This document shows positions 8,983 to 17,695 of a DNA stretch of 64,000 bases, in pieces. The stretch is from Duganella zoogloeoides (GTDB taxonomy: Bacteria; Pseudomonadota; Gammaproteobacteria; Burkholderiales; Burkholderiaceae_D), in the NCBI RefSeq assembly GCF_034479515.1, contig NZ_CP140152.1:3534001-3598000 (forward strand). The letters run 5' to 3'. Both the position numbers and the translations under genes were made by a program. How positions within the stretch are numbered: the stretch's first letter is position 1; each line of letters opens with the position of its first letter. The notes under the pieces were generated by a model. That model was not told the origin of the DNA. It worked only from the letters and a program-made list of their open reading frames with translations, and ran no database searches.

Positions 8983-10508
8983 ACGCAGTGGCTCCGCCCT
9001 TCCCCGACGCCGGCATCAACCGCACCATGATCACGGTGTCGATCATGCTGGCCACCATCATCCAGGCGCTCGACGGCACCATCGCCAACGTCGCCCTGCC
9101 CCATATGCAGGGCAGCCTGTCGGCCTCGCAGGACCAGATCACCTGGGTACTGACCTCCTTCATCGTCGCCACCGCGATTGCCACCCCGCTCACCGGCTGG
9201 CTGTGCGACCGCTTCGGCCAGAAGAATATCTTCCTCACTGCCGTCGCCGGCTTCACCATCGCCTCGGTGCTGTGCGGGCTGTCGATGAACCTGGGCGAGA
9301 TCGTTGCCGCGCGCATGCTGCAAGGCGTGTTCGGTGCGGCGCTGGTGCCGCTGTCGCAGGCCACGCTGCTCGACATCAATCCGCGCGAAAAACATGGCTC
9401 GGCGATGGCGGTATGGGGCATGGGCGTGATGATCGGCCCGATCCTCGGCCCCACGCTGGGCGGCTGGCTCACCGATGCCTACAACTGGCGCTGGGTATTC
9501 TTCATCAACGTGCCGATCGGCGCGATGGCGTTCTACGGCATCTGGCGCTACATCGGCAAGACCACCGCACCGCGCAAGATGAAGTTCGACGCGTTCGGCT
9601 TCATCACGCTCAGCGTGGCCATCGGCGCCTTGCAGATGCTGCTCGACCGGGGCGAACAGAACGACTGGTTTGCTGCCACCGAAACCTGGATAGAAGCGAT
9701 CGTGCTGGCGCTGGCGTTTATTTATTTTGCCGTGCACACGGCGATGCAGCCGCCCGGCAAATCGTTTTTCGACTACCGGCTGCTAAAGAACGCCAACTAC
9801 GTCAGCGGCCTGCTGTTCATCTTCATCGTGGGCCTGGTGCTGTTCGCCACGCGCGCGCTCACGCCCACCATGCTGCAAAGCCTGATGGGCTACCCGGCCG
9901 CCATCGCCGGCCTGGTGACGGCGCCCAGCGGCATCGGCACCATGATTGCGATGCTGATCGTCGGCAAACTGGTGGGCCGGGTGGACCTGCGCCTGCTGCT
10001 GGGCGCCGGCTTTGCCATCACCGCCTTCTCGCTGTGGCAGATGACGCGCTACACGCTGGTACTGTCGCAAAGCGACATCATCTGGCCCGGCGTGATCCAG
10101 GGCCTGGGACTGGGACTGGTGTTCGTGCCCTTGTCCGCCGCCACGTTTGCCACGCTGTCGCCCGAGATGCGCGCCGAAGGCACGGCCATCTACAGCCTGA
10201 TGCGCAATATCGGCAGCTCGATCGGCATCGCCCTCGTGCAAACGCTATTGGTGCGCAACACCCAGACCATGCATGCCACGCTGACCGAAAAAATCACCAT
10301 CGCCAATCCGGCCGCGCTCGATGCCCTCGCAGCGCCCAACGGCGCCGCGCTGCTCAACAACGAAATCACCCGGCAGGCGTCGATGATCGCGTACGTGGAC
10401 GACTTCTGGCTGATGCTGATCCTGACCTTGTGCGTACTGCCGCTGCTGCTGTTGATACGGCCAGCCGCGAGACACGAAGCACCGGCGGTGCACCCCGCCC
10501 ACGATTGA
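8979..10508 (+). CDS. emrB: DHA2-family multidrug MFS transporter (EmrB-like)
   Basis: A 509-residue inner membrane drug:proton antiporter with about 14 hydrophobic segments. It shows the DHA2 signature 'LDGTIANVALPHMQGSLS' in TM1, the motif A loop 'GWLCDRFGQKN', and motif C in TM5 'MIGPILGPTLGGWL', all of antiporters. The start overlaps the marR stop by ATGA, so the two are translationally coupled. With the downstream outer membrane factor and the HlyD-type adaptor it forms a complete tripartite pump. Gene order is B - outer membrane factor - A, unlike emrAB of E. coli. Confidence 0.93.
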   Translation: MNAVAPPFPDAGINRTMITVSIMLATIIQALDGTIANVALPHMQGSLSASQDQITWVLTSFIVATAIATPLTGWLCDRFGQKNIFLTAVAGFTIASVLCGLSMNLGEIVAARMLQGVFGAALVPLSQATLLDINPREKHGSAMAVWGMGVMIGPILGPTLGGWLTDAYNWRWVFFINVPIGAMAFYGIWRYIGKTTAPRKMKFDAFGFITLSVAIGALQMLLDRGEQNDWFAATETWIEAIVLALAFIYFAVHTAMQPPGKSFFDYRLLKNANYVSGLLFIFIVGLVLFATRALTPTMLQSLMGYPAAIAGLVTAPSGIGTMIAMLIVGKLVGRVDLRLLLGAGFAITAFSLWQMTRYTLVLSQSDIIWPGVIQGLGLGLVFVPLSAATFATLSPEMRAEGTAIYSLMRNIGSSIGIALVQTLLVRNTQTMHATLTEKITIANPAALDALAAPNGAALLNNEITRQASMIAYVDDFWLMLILTLCVLPLLLLIRPAARHEAPAVHPAHD

Positions 10509-10518
10509 CACCTCGACC

Positions 10519-11955
10519 ATGAACAACACCGTGAAAAAGTCTTTACTGAGCATGGCAGCGCTGCTGCTGGCCGGCTGCGCCGCGATTCCACCGGATGCGC
10601 ACATACCCGTCAAACGCGACATCGCCAAAGCCGACCTGGCCGCCGACATCCACCTGGCGCGCGAAGGCTGGCCGCAGGCGCGCTGGTGGACAGCGTATGG
10701 CGACGAACAGTTGAACGCGCTGATCGAACAGGCGCTGCAGGGCGGCCCGAGCCTGGAAGTGGCGGCGGCGCGCATCGGCAGCGCGCGGTCGGAACTGTCG
10801 CGCAGCATGGCCGACACCGGCATCGACATCAGCGGCTACGCCAACGCCAACCGCCAGCGCTATTCCGGTACCGGCCTGTTCCCGGCGCCGATCGGCGGCG
10901 CGTACTTCACCACCGAGACGCTGCGGCTCGAAGCGCGCTACAACTTCGACTGGTGGGGCAAGCACCGCGCCCAGGTGGCCGCTACGGTTGGCGCGCTCAA
11001 CGTGGACCGGGCCGCCTACGCCCAGGCCGAACAGGCGCTGGCCGCCGCCATCGCCCAAAGCTATTTCAGGCTGCAAGGCGATTTTGCGCGGCAGGACAAC
11101 CTCGCGCAACTGACGGCCGTGCAGACCGCGCTGGCGCAGGACCGCACCCGCCGCATCGACAGCGGCCTGGCCAACGCCGATACCGGCCACGCGGCGCAGG
11201 CCGAACTGGCGCAACTGCGCAAGCAGGCGGCGCAGCTGAAGACCGATATCGGCGTCGAGCGCGAGGCGCTGCGCGCCTTGCTGGGCGCCGACCACACGGC
11301 GCTGGCCGACCTCAAGCCCGTGCCAACCAAAGCGGTGGCGCACACCCTGCCCGCGCGGCTCGGCATCGACCTGCTGGCGCGCCGGCCCGACTTGCAGGCC
11401 GCGCGCTGGCAGCTCGAAGCGTCGCTCGGCCGCATCGATGCCGCCAAGGCCGCGTTCTACCCGGACGTCAACCTGACCGGCTCGGTCGGCCTCGACACCA
11501 TCAAGCTGGAAAACCTGCTGCAGGCGGCCAGCCGCACCGTGTACCTGGGTCCGACCCTGACGCTGCCGATTTTCGACAGCCGCCGGCTGGACGCCCAGCT
11601 CGACGCCACCCGCACCGCGCGCGACGAACGCATTGCCGAATACAACCAGGCCGTGGTGGAGGCGGTGCGCGAAGTGGCGCAGGATGCCTTGCAGGTGCAG
11701 GGCATCGAACAGCAGATCGCTGAACAGGCAGCCGGCAGCGCAGCGACCGGGGCGCAGCTGGCCTCAGTACAGAAGCGTTTCGAGCGCGGCCTGGCCGACA
11801 ATGCCGGCGTATTGAATGCGCGGCTGGCCGTGCTGCGCGAACGCGACGCCGACCTGTACCTGCAGCAAGTGCAGCGCCTGGCCGAGGTGGCGCTGACCAA
11901 TGCTTTGGGCGGCGGCTACCACGAGCAGGCGCCGCTGGCGACCGTATTGAAATAA
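10519..11955 (+). CDS. Outer membrane factor lipoprotein of a tripartite efflux pump (NodT/OprM type)
   Basis: 478 residues. The signal peptide ends at the lipobox 'LLLAGC', so the mature protein is a lipoprotein. Two repeats of the TolC/OEP fold follow, seen as long coiled-coil helices separated by beta segments; 'LLARRPDLQAARWQLEAS' is the typical NodT-family signature. It provides the outer membrane channel for the EmrB/EmrA pair encoded on either side. It begins 10 bases after emrB and ends 15 bases before emrA. Confidence 0.92.
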   Translation: MNNTVKKSLLSMAALLLAGCAAIPPDAHIPVKRDIAKADLAADIHLAREGWPQARWWTAYGDEQLNALIEQALQGGPSLEVAAARIGSARSELSRSMADTGIDISGYANANRQRYSGTGLFPAPIGGAYFTTETLRLEARYNFDWWGKHRAQVAATVGALNVDRAAYAQAEQALAAAIAQSYFRLQGDFARQDNLAQLTAVQTALAQDRTRRIDSGLANADTGHAAQAELAQLRKQAAQLKTDIGVEREALRALLGADHTALADLKPVPTKAVAHTLPARLGIDLLARRPDLQAARWQLEASLGRIDAAKAAFYPDVNLTGSVGLDTIKLENLLQAASRTVYLGPTLTLPIFDSRRLDAQLDATRTARDERIAEYNQAVVEAVREVAQDALQVQGIEQQIAEQAAGSAATGAQLASVQKRFERGLADNAGVLNARLAVLRERDADLYLQQVQRLAEVALTNALGGGYHEQAPLATVLK

Positions 11956-11970
11956 TCGACCGAGACCATC

Positions 11971-13122
11971 ATGACCACCGAAATCAAGCCCAGCAATAAC
12001 AAGAAGCGCAACACCGTCCTGGCCGGCATCACGCTGTTGTTCATCGCGGCCGGCGCCGCCTATGCCTTGTATTACCAGACCGTGCTATCGAAAATCCAGG
12101 AAACCGACAACGCCTACGTGGGCGGCAACCTGGTCAACCTGTCGTCGCAGGTGACCGGCAACGTCACCGAGATCCGCGCCGAAGAAACCCAGATGGTGCA
12201 AGCGGGCGCGCCGCTGGTCATGCTCGACGCGGCCGACGCCGACGTCGCGCTGGCGCAAGCCGACGCGAAACTGGGCGCCGCCGTTCGCCAGCAGCGCCAG
12301 CGCTACGCCGACGTGGCGCAATACGACGCCACCGTCGCCCTGCGCCGCCTGGAACTCAAGAGCGCCGAGGACGACCTGGCGCGGCGCCTGCCGCTGGCGG
12401 CCGACCACACGATTTCGGGCGAGGAAGTGGCGCACGCGCGCCAGGCCGTCAATAACGCTCGCGCCGCCGTGGCGGTGGCAGTGAAACAGGAACAGGCGGC
12501 GCAGGCGTCGGTGACCGGTGTCGATGTGCCGCACCACCCGGACGTGCTGGCGGCCAAGGCCGACTACCAGAGCGCCTGGCTGGCCGCACGCCGCAACACC
12601 ATCGTCGCGCCAGTCTCCGGCTACATCGCCAAGCGCGCGGTCCAAGTGGGCGCACGCGCCACGCCGGGTACGGCGCTGCTGGCGATCGTGCCGCTGGACC
12701 AGTTGTGGGTGGACGCCAACTTCAAGGAATCGGAACTGCGCAACATCCGCGTGGGCCAGCCGGCATTGGTGGAAGCGGACATGTATGGCAGCAAGGTGGA
12801 ATTCCACGGCAAGGTGGTGGGATTATCGGCCGGTACCGGCAGCGCCTTTTCGCTGCTGCCGGCGCAAAACGCCGGCGGCAACTGGATCAAGGTGGTGCAG
12901 CGCCTGCCGGTACGCATCGCCCTGGACGCCGCCGAGCTGCGCGCCCATCCGCTGCGCATCGGCCTCTCGACCACCGTCAAGGTGGACATCAGCAACACCG
13001 ACGGCCCGGTACTGGGCGCCGCCATGCCGCAACAGGCGATCTACCAGACCGCCGCGCTGTCGCAACCGCTGCAACAGGCCACCACTGCCGCCGACACCAT
13101 CATCCGCCGCAACCTGCATTAA
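11971..13122 (+). CDS. emrA: HlyD-family periplasmic adaptor (EmrA-like)
   Basis: A 383-residue membrane fusion protein with a single N-terminal membrane segment (about residues 14-34), the EmrA hallmark 'ETDNAYVGGNLV', a lipoyl half ('VTGNVTEIRAEE'), a helical hairpin of about 100 residues, the second lipoyl half ('IVAPVSGYIAKRAVQVGA') and a beta-barrel domain. It should link the EmrB transporter to the outer membrane factor. It is the last gene of the operon; its TAA is followed at once by a long palindrome that may end transcription. Confidence 0.92.
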   Translation: MTTEIKPSNNKKRNTVLAGITLLFIAAGAAYALYYQTVLSKIQETDNAYVGGNLVNLSSQVTGNVTEIRAEETQMVQAGAPLVMLDAADADVALAQADAKLGAAVRQQRQRYADVAQYDATVALRRLELKSAEDDLARRLPLAADHTISGEEVAHARQAVNNARAAVAVAVKQEQAAQASVTGVDVPHHPDVLAAKADYQSAWLAARRNTIVAPVSGYIAKRAVQVGARATPGTALLAIVPLDQLWVDANFKESELRNIRVGQPALVEADMYGSKVEFHGKVVGLSAGTGSAFSLLPAQNAGGNWIKVVQRLPVRIALDAAELRAHPLRIGLSTTVKVDISNTDGPVLGAAMPQQAIYQTAALSQPLQQATTAADTIIRRNLH

Positions 13123-13208
13123 ACTTCGGGGTCAGTGCCGACATTCGGACACAGCCTCAGCTATTGCAAGTTGAGCTCGTGTCTAAATGTCGGCACTGAC
13201 CCCGAAGT
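13123..13208. repeat. Long palindrome, possible REP-type element or bidirectional terminator
   Basis: Two 30-base arms (13123-13152 and 13179-13208) are reverse complements except at two positions; each outer part reads ACTTCGGGGTCAGTGCCGAC on its own strand. The 26-base centre can pair partly as well (AGCCTCAGCT against AAGTTGAGCT). It fills the gap between convergent genes, starting one base after the emrA stop and ending four bases before the other stop. No transposase is adjacent. The sequence is too regular for an ordinary terminator and looks like a mobile short repeat. Confidence 0.8.
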
Positions 13209-13212
13209 CGGG

Positions 13213-14787
13213 CTATTTGCGCAGTTCGGCGTCGAGCTGGGTGATCGCGGTTTGGGCCTGCGTGATCACGCGGTCGGCAATGCGCTGGCGCATGCCGGGC
13301 ACGCGGCCGGCCGCTTCGGCTTCGAGCAGCAGCGGCATCAGCATCTGTTCGGCCGACTCGCGGAAGCCTTGCGCCACCAGGTCCAGTTGGGCGTTGAACG
13401 TGTGTTCGGCGCCTTGCAGCTGCTTGCGCAGTTCGGCCTCGAAGGCGGTGCGCTTGTCGCGGATTTCGGTGCGCTTGCGCTTGCCGGCGTCGGCAAACCA
13501 TTTGAAGGCGCCCGCCAGCAGCACCGCGCCACCGACGAATGGCGCCGCCGGCGCCACTACCGGCAGTACCACGGCCGCGCCGATCAGGTAGGCGGCGGTG
13601 CCGGTGCCGGCGGCAGCCACCACGCCGCTCATCAAGGTCACATTGGCGGCCGTTTCGGCGCTGTTGGCCAGCCGCGTGCCGATGCGCAGGCGCGGCATCA
13701 GGCGGGCCAGCGTGGAATGGTGCTGGCGCTCGAACATCGACACCTGCCCCAGCCGCATGCCGGACTGGAACAGCCGCAAGTCCTCTTGCAGCAGGTGCAC
13801 CGCCTGCTCCTTGCGCCGCACGATGCGGTCGAGCCGGCGCTCCATCTCCTGGCCAAACTGGTTGCGGCCGATGCTCTCCCACACCTCGTGCTCTTGCCAC
13901 TTGTCGGTGGCCAGGCGGTCGGCGATGGCCAGTTCGATGGCGTTGCCGGCGTCGTGCACGGCGTCGTCGATTTCCTCGGTCAGCAGGCGCCGTTCGTAGG
14001 CGATGCGCTGCTCCACCAGCACCAGCCGCTGCATCACCTGGCTTTTCATTTCGTTGGCCGTGGTGACCAGGGTGGCGGCGATCGACTCGTCGAGTCCCAT
14101 CTGCCGCGCCTGGTCCAGGTACGCGGCGATGTCTTGCAGGATGACCGTGGTGGTGCTGCTCACCAGCGTGTGCAATTGCGCGTGGTCGATGTCGCCCGCT
14201 TGATAGTTGCGCGCATGTTCGACCAGTACCGGCTGGCCGGCGCTGCGGCCGAAATCGGCCACCGCATCGGACAGCGACCGCCCACGCACCAGGCGCCGCG
14301 CCTGCTCGCCCAGGTTGGCCAGCAAGCCCTTCTCCTCGGCGGCCGGCAGGCGCTGGAAGTCCTCGGGCGCCAGGCGCACCGACAGGGCCTTGGCCAGCCG
14401 CTGGGCCAGCGACCGGGCGTCGCCGCCGTGCAGCGCCAGCAGCGGGACCGCCATGGCCAGCGCGTTTTCGCGCGCGGCCTGGTCGATCGGAGCGGCGCTG
14501 CGGGCCAGCGCCGCAAAAGCCCAGTCCACGTCGACGCCGGACTCGATGGCGTTGAGCACCAGCGCGGTAAAAACAGCCGACGACTTGCCGTCGCCGGCCA
14601 GCTCGGTGACGGCGGCAAACTGCGCCAGCGTGAGCTTGCCGTCGCGGCCGGCAATGGCGCCAACCGCGCGCGCGTAGGCGGAGCTGAAGCTCTGGTCGGC
14701 GGACAAGTGTTCGTCGAGGGACCGCACGTGGAGGGCGTCGGCGCTGCTGCCGGCGCTGGTGCTGGTGGGAGTACCGTGGATGTTCAC
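13213..14787 (-). CDS. Unknown protein with TerB-like N-terminus and membrane-inserting hydrophobic hairpin
   Basis: A 524-residue protein I cannot name. The N-terminal part (about residues 30-95, 'ARAVGAIAGRDGKLTLAQFA') resembles a TerB-type helical domain. A long central all-alpha region rich in Gln/Arg/Glu ('LVLVEQRIAYERRLLTEEID') follows, then a Gly/Ala-rich hydrophobic stretch of about 45 residues ('AAYLIGAAVVLPVVAPAAPF', about 385-430) long enough for two membrane passes, then a charged helix bundle to the C-terminus. This layout recalls the stalk and membrane paddle of bacterial dynamin-like proteins, but no P-loop or other GTPase motif is present. It is isolated, convergent with emrA, and ends at the palindrome. 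Confidence 0.6.
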   Translation of the reverse strand: MNIHGTPTSTSAGSSADALHVRSLDEHLSADQSFSSAYARAVGAIAGRDGKLTLAQFAAVTELAGDGKSSAVFTALVLNAIESGVDVDWAFAALARSAAPIDQAARENALAMAVPLLALHGGDARSLAQRLAKALSVRLAPEDFQRLPAAEEKGLLANLGEQARRLVRGRSLSDAVADFGRSAGQPVLVEHARNYQAGDIDHAQLHTLVSSTTTVILQDIAAYLDQARQMGLDESIAATLVTTANEMKSQVMQRLVLVEQRIAYERRLLTEEIDDAVHDAGNAIELAIADRLATDKWQEHEVWESIGRNQFGQEMERRLDRIVRRKEQAVHLLQEDLRLFQSGMRLGQVSMFERQHHSTLARLMPRLRIGTRLANSAETAANVTLMSGVVAAAGTGTAAYLIGAAVVLPVVAPAAPFVGGAVLLAGAFKWFADAGKRKRTEIRDKRTAFEAELRKQLQGAEHTFNAQLDLVAQGFRESAEQMLMPLLLEAEAAGRVPGMRQRIADRVITQAQTAITQLDAELRK

Positions 14788-14857
14788 ACTTGCTCCGTCT
14801 GGTTGTATTTCATGGCCGCTATTTTAGCGGATGACGGCGGATCGGACATCGCGGACA

Positions 14858-15346
14858 TCACGCACCGGTGGCCAGCGCCAGCGTCTCCTTGATCTCTTCC
14901 ATCACCACGTAGCTTTTCGACTGCGCCGCGCCGGGCAAACTGAGCAGCATATCGCCGAGCAGCTTGCGGTACTCGGCCATCTCGTGGATGCGCGCCTTGA
15001 TCAGGTAGTCGAAGTCGCCCGACACCAGGTGGCACTCCTGCACCTCGGGGATGCGAAGCACCTCGCGGCGGAACTGCTCGAACACCGGGCCCGATTTCTG
15101 GTTCAGCGTAATCTCGACAAACACCAGCAATTTGGCGCCCAGCGCCGGCGGGTCGATGCGCGCATGGTAGCCGGTGATGACGCCATCGCGCTCCATGCGT
15201 TTCACCCGCTCGATGGCGGGCGTGATCGACAGGCCCACCTGCTCGCTCAGGTCTTTCATCGAGATGCGCCCGTCCGCTTGCAGGATGTGCAGGATCTTGC
15301 GGTCGAGTTTGTCCAGGGTACGGACCGATTCCTTCTGTATTCGCAT
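14858..15346 (-). CDS. dadR: Lrp/AsnC-family regulator, probable DadR
   Basis: 162 residues: winged helix-turn-helix at the N-terminus ('LDKLDRKILHILQADGRISM', recognition helix 'LSITPAIERVKRMERDG') followed by a RAM/AsnC ligand-binding domain ('LVSGDFDYLIKARIHEM'). It is divergent from the D-amino acid dehydrogenase gene across 111 bases, the usual dadR-dadA arrangement, in which DadR activates dadA in response to alanine. The ATG at 15346 is chosen; the first ~9 residues precede the conserved LDxxDRKIL. Confidence 0.88.
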   Translation of the reverse strand: MRIQKESVRTLDKLDRKILHILQADGRISMKDLSEQVGLSITPAIERVKRMERDGVITGYHARIDPPALGAKLLVFVEITLNQKSGPVFEQFRREVLRIPEVQECHLVSGDFDYLIKARIHEMAEYRKLLGDMLLSLPGAAQSKSYVVMEEIKETLALATGA

Positions 15347-15457
15347 GAAATTCCGCTGAATTTATCGATTTTTACAGTAACAAAAGCTAGTGTTTCAAGC
15401 ATACCATAGCGGATTATAGGGGCGCGCTGCGTCCATCCACAATATTCGGGGGTTCAC

Positions 15458-16741
15458 ATGCGCGTACTCATACTCGGCAGCGGCGTCATCGGCGTCACCA
15501 GCGCCTATTACCTGGCCCAGGCCGGCCACGACGTCACCGTGATCGACCGCCAGCCCGGCCCCGCGCTCGAAACCAGCTTTGCCAACGCCGGCCAGATCTC
15601 GCCCGGTTATGCGTCGCCGTGGGCCGCCCCCGGCATCCCGCTGAAAGCCGTCAAGTGGATGATGCAGCGCCATGCGCCGCTGTCGATCACGCCCGACGGC
15701 ACCCTGTTCCAGCTGCAGTGGATGTGGCAGATGCTGCAAAACTGCACGCCCGAGCGCTACGCCGTCAACAAGGAGCGCATGGTGCGCCTGGCCGAGTACA
15801 GCCGCGACTGCTTCAAGGTGTTGCGCGCCGCCACCGGCATCGAATACGAAGGCCGCCAGCAAGGCACCACCCAGCTGTTCCGCACCCAGAAGCAGCTCGA
15901 TGATGCGGCCAAGGATATCGCCGTTTTGCAGGAAACCGGCGTCCCGTACGAGCTGCTGGACCGCGCACAACTGGTCGGCGCCGAGCCGGGCCTCGACCAG
16001 ACCAAGCTGGTCGGCGGCCTGCGCCTGCCCAACGACGAAACCGGCGACTGCCAGCTGTTTACCACGCGCCTCACCGCCATGGCGGAAGAGCTCGGCGTCA
16101 AATTCCGCTACAACATCGAGATCGATGCACTGATCAAGGCCGGCGACCAGATCCGCGGCGTGCAGACCGGCAGCGAGCTGCTGACCGCCGACTCGTACGT
16201 GGTGGCGCTGGGCGCCTATTCCACGCCGCTGCTCAAGGGCCTGCTGGACGTGCCGGTCTATCCGCTCAAGGGCTATTCGATCACGGTGCCGATCGTGAAC
16301 GCCGAGGCCGCTCCCGTCTCGACCATCCTCGACGAGACCTACAAGATCGCGGTCACCCGTTTCGACGACCGCATCCGCGTCGGCGGCATGGCCGAGATCG
16401 CCGGCTTCGACAAGCGCCTCAATCCGCGCCGCCGCGAGACGCTGGAAATGGTCGTCAACGACCTGTTCCCCGGCGCGGGCGCCACCGCCGAAGCGAGCTT
16501 CTGGACCGGCCTGCGGCCGATGACGCCGGACGGCACGCCTATCGTCGGCCGCACCGGCCTGCGCAACCTGTACCTGAACACCGGCCACGGCACGCTGGGC
16601 TGGACCATGTCGTGCGGTTCGGCGCAGCTGCTGGCCGACATCATCTCGGCGCGCAAGCCGGCGATCCTGGCCGACGATCTGTCGGTGGCGCGGTATGGCG
16701 CGGCGCCCGCGGCGCGGCAGCCGCAACTGGCCAGCGCTTAA
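15458..16741 (+). CDS. dadA: D-amino acid dehydrogenase, small subunit
   Basis: 427 residues, close to the ~432 of E. coli DadA. The FAD-binding motif is '[20 protein letters not shown]', then the family hallmark '[20 protein letters not shown]', and the C-terminal '[14 protein letters not shown]' and '[18 protein letters not shown]'. It oxidises D-alanine and other D-amino acids to the 2-oxo acid and ammonia, giving electrons to the quinone pool. No alanine racemase gene (dadX) lies downstream, unlike many dad operons. Control by the divergent Lrp-type protein is likely. Confidence 0.93.
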   Translation: MRVLILGSGVIGVTSAYYLAQAGHDVTVIDRQPGPALETSFANAGQISPGYASPWAAPGIPLKAVKWMMQRHAPLSITPDGTLFQLQWMWQMLQNCTPERYAVNKERMVRLAEYSRDCFKVLRAATGIEYEGRQQGTTQLFRTQKQLDDAAKDIAVLQETGVPYELLDRAQLVGAEPGLDQTKLVGGLRLPNDETGDCQLFTTRLTAMAEELGVKFRYNIEIDALIKAGDQIRGVQTGSELLTADSYVVALGAYSTPLLKGLLDVPVYPLKGYSITVPIVNAEAAPVSTILDETYKIAVTRFDDRIRVGGMAEIAGFDKRLNPRRRETLEMVVNDLFPGAGATAEASFWTGLRPMTPDGTPIVGRTGLRNLYLNTGHGTLGWTMSCGSAQLLADIISARKPAILADDLSVARYGAAPAARQPQLASA

Positions 16742-16819
16742 CGATTATCTTTTAAACACCGGGACTGTCGCATCCCCGCCTCTATTCGTGAATCAGTGCC
16801 CGCGCAGCCCAACATGGCG

Positions 16820-16848
16820 TTGAGCTTGTGCGCCGGGCTGCGTATAAT
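16820..16848 (+). promoter_or_regulatory. Strong sigma70-type promoter of the HDOD gene
   Basis: TTGAGC at 16820-16825 and a perfect TATAAT at 16843-16848 are separated by exactly 17 bases. The A of the HDOD ATG at 16856 lies eight bases after the -10 hexamer, which is where transcription would be expected to start, so the mRNA may be leaderless. No Shine-Dalgarno sequence precedes this ATG. Confidence 0.65.
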
Positions 16849-16855
16849 TTTGATC

Positions 16856-17695
16856 ATGAATAAATTAGAAGCATTCGGCCACATTGCGGCCATGGCCATC
16901 CGCGGCGAACTGGTGTTCCCCACCAGCGTCAACGCCGCCCTGCGCGTGCAGCTTGCGCTCGACGATCCCGACTGCCCGATCGACAAGGCCATCAGCCTGG
17001 TGCTGGCCGAACCCACGCTGGCCGCGCGCACCGTCGCCATTTCCAACTCCGCCATGTTCGCGCGCGCCGGCGCGCCCGTCGTCACCAACGTGCGGGGCGC
17101 CATCATGCGCATCGGCTACCAGAACCTGTTCGCGCTGGCCGCCGCCATGGTGGTGCGCCAGTTCGGCAGCAAGCTGATCGACCCGGCGCTGCGCGTCAAG
17201 GCCGAAAAGCTGTGGGACCACACCATTGCCGTGGCCGCGCTGGCGCGCCTGATCGCGCGCGACGTCACCGGCGTCAACGAAGACACCGCGCTGTTCGCCG
17301 GCATCGTGCACGAAGTGGGCGGCTTCTACCTGCTCTCGCGCGCCGACGAATTCCCCGGCCTGCTCGAGGAAGACCCGGACAACTGGCACTCGGCCAGCGA
17401 AGAAATCATCACGCGCGAAGTGATGCGCAAGCTGTGCATTCCCGAGCCCGTGGCCGACGCCATCGAAGGGCTGCGCGACGCCTTCATGTCGATCCCGCCC
17501 GACACCTTGCAGGACACGCTGCTGCTGGCCAACCTGCTCACGCCGGTGCGCTCGCCGCTGCAGGAAGCCGAGCGCGAACTGCCGCCGCATTCCGAATCGG
17601 CCATCGACCTGTTCATCGACGCCGAGCGCCTGCAGGTGCTGCTCAAGCAGGCGCATGACAACGCCGCCGAGATGAGCGCCGCGCTGCTGGTGTGA
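16856..17695 (+). CDS. HDOD-domain protein
   Basis: 279 residues made almost wholly of an HDOD domain, the non-catalytic relative of HD phosphohydrolases used in bacterial signalling and cell-cycle or motility control. Typical segments are 'FPTSVNAALRVQLALDDPDC', 'LAEPTLAARTVAISNSAMFA', 'GAIMRIGYQNLFALAAAMVV' and the degenerate HD helix 'LFAGIVHEVGGFYLL'. No catalytic HD pair or receiver is seen. I prefer ATG 16856; a start at 16796 would place 20 extra residues over the promoter. Its stop overlaps the start of the next gene (GTGTGAGCATG), implying translational coupling with the ZntB-like transporter. Confidence 0.85.
   Translation: MNKLEAFGHIAAMAIRGELVFPTSVNAALRVQLALDDPDCPIDKAISLVLAEPTLAARTVAISNSAMFARAGAPVVTNVRGAIMRIGYQNLFALAAAMVVRQFGSKLIDPALRVKAEKLWDHTIAVAALARLIARDVTGVNEDTALFAGIVHEVGGFYLLSRADEFPGLLEEDPDNWHSASEEIITREVMRKLCIPEPVADAIEGLRDAFMSIPPDTLQDTLLLANLLTPVRSPLQEAERELPPHSESAIDLFIDAERLQVLLKQAHDNAAEMSAALLV

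Noticed and set aside
13123..13208. Possible insertion sequence or attachment site
   Set aside because: There is no transposase or integrase frame, no target duplication I can see, and only 26 bases lie between the arms.
13135..14892. A 585-codon + strand frame opposite the TerB-like protein
   Set aside because: Composition is typical of an antisense shadow, it begins inside the palindrome, and the minus-strand frame has coherent helices and a hydrophobic hairpin.
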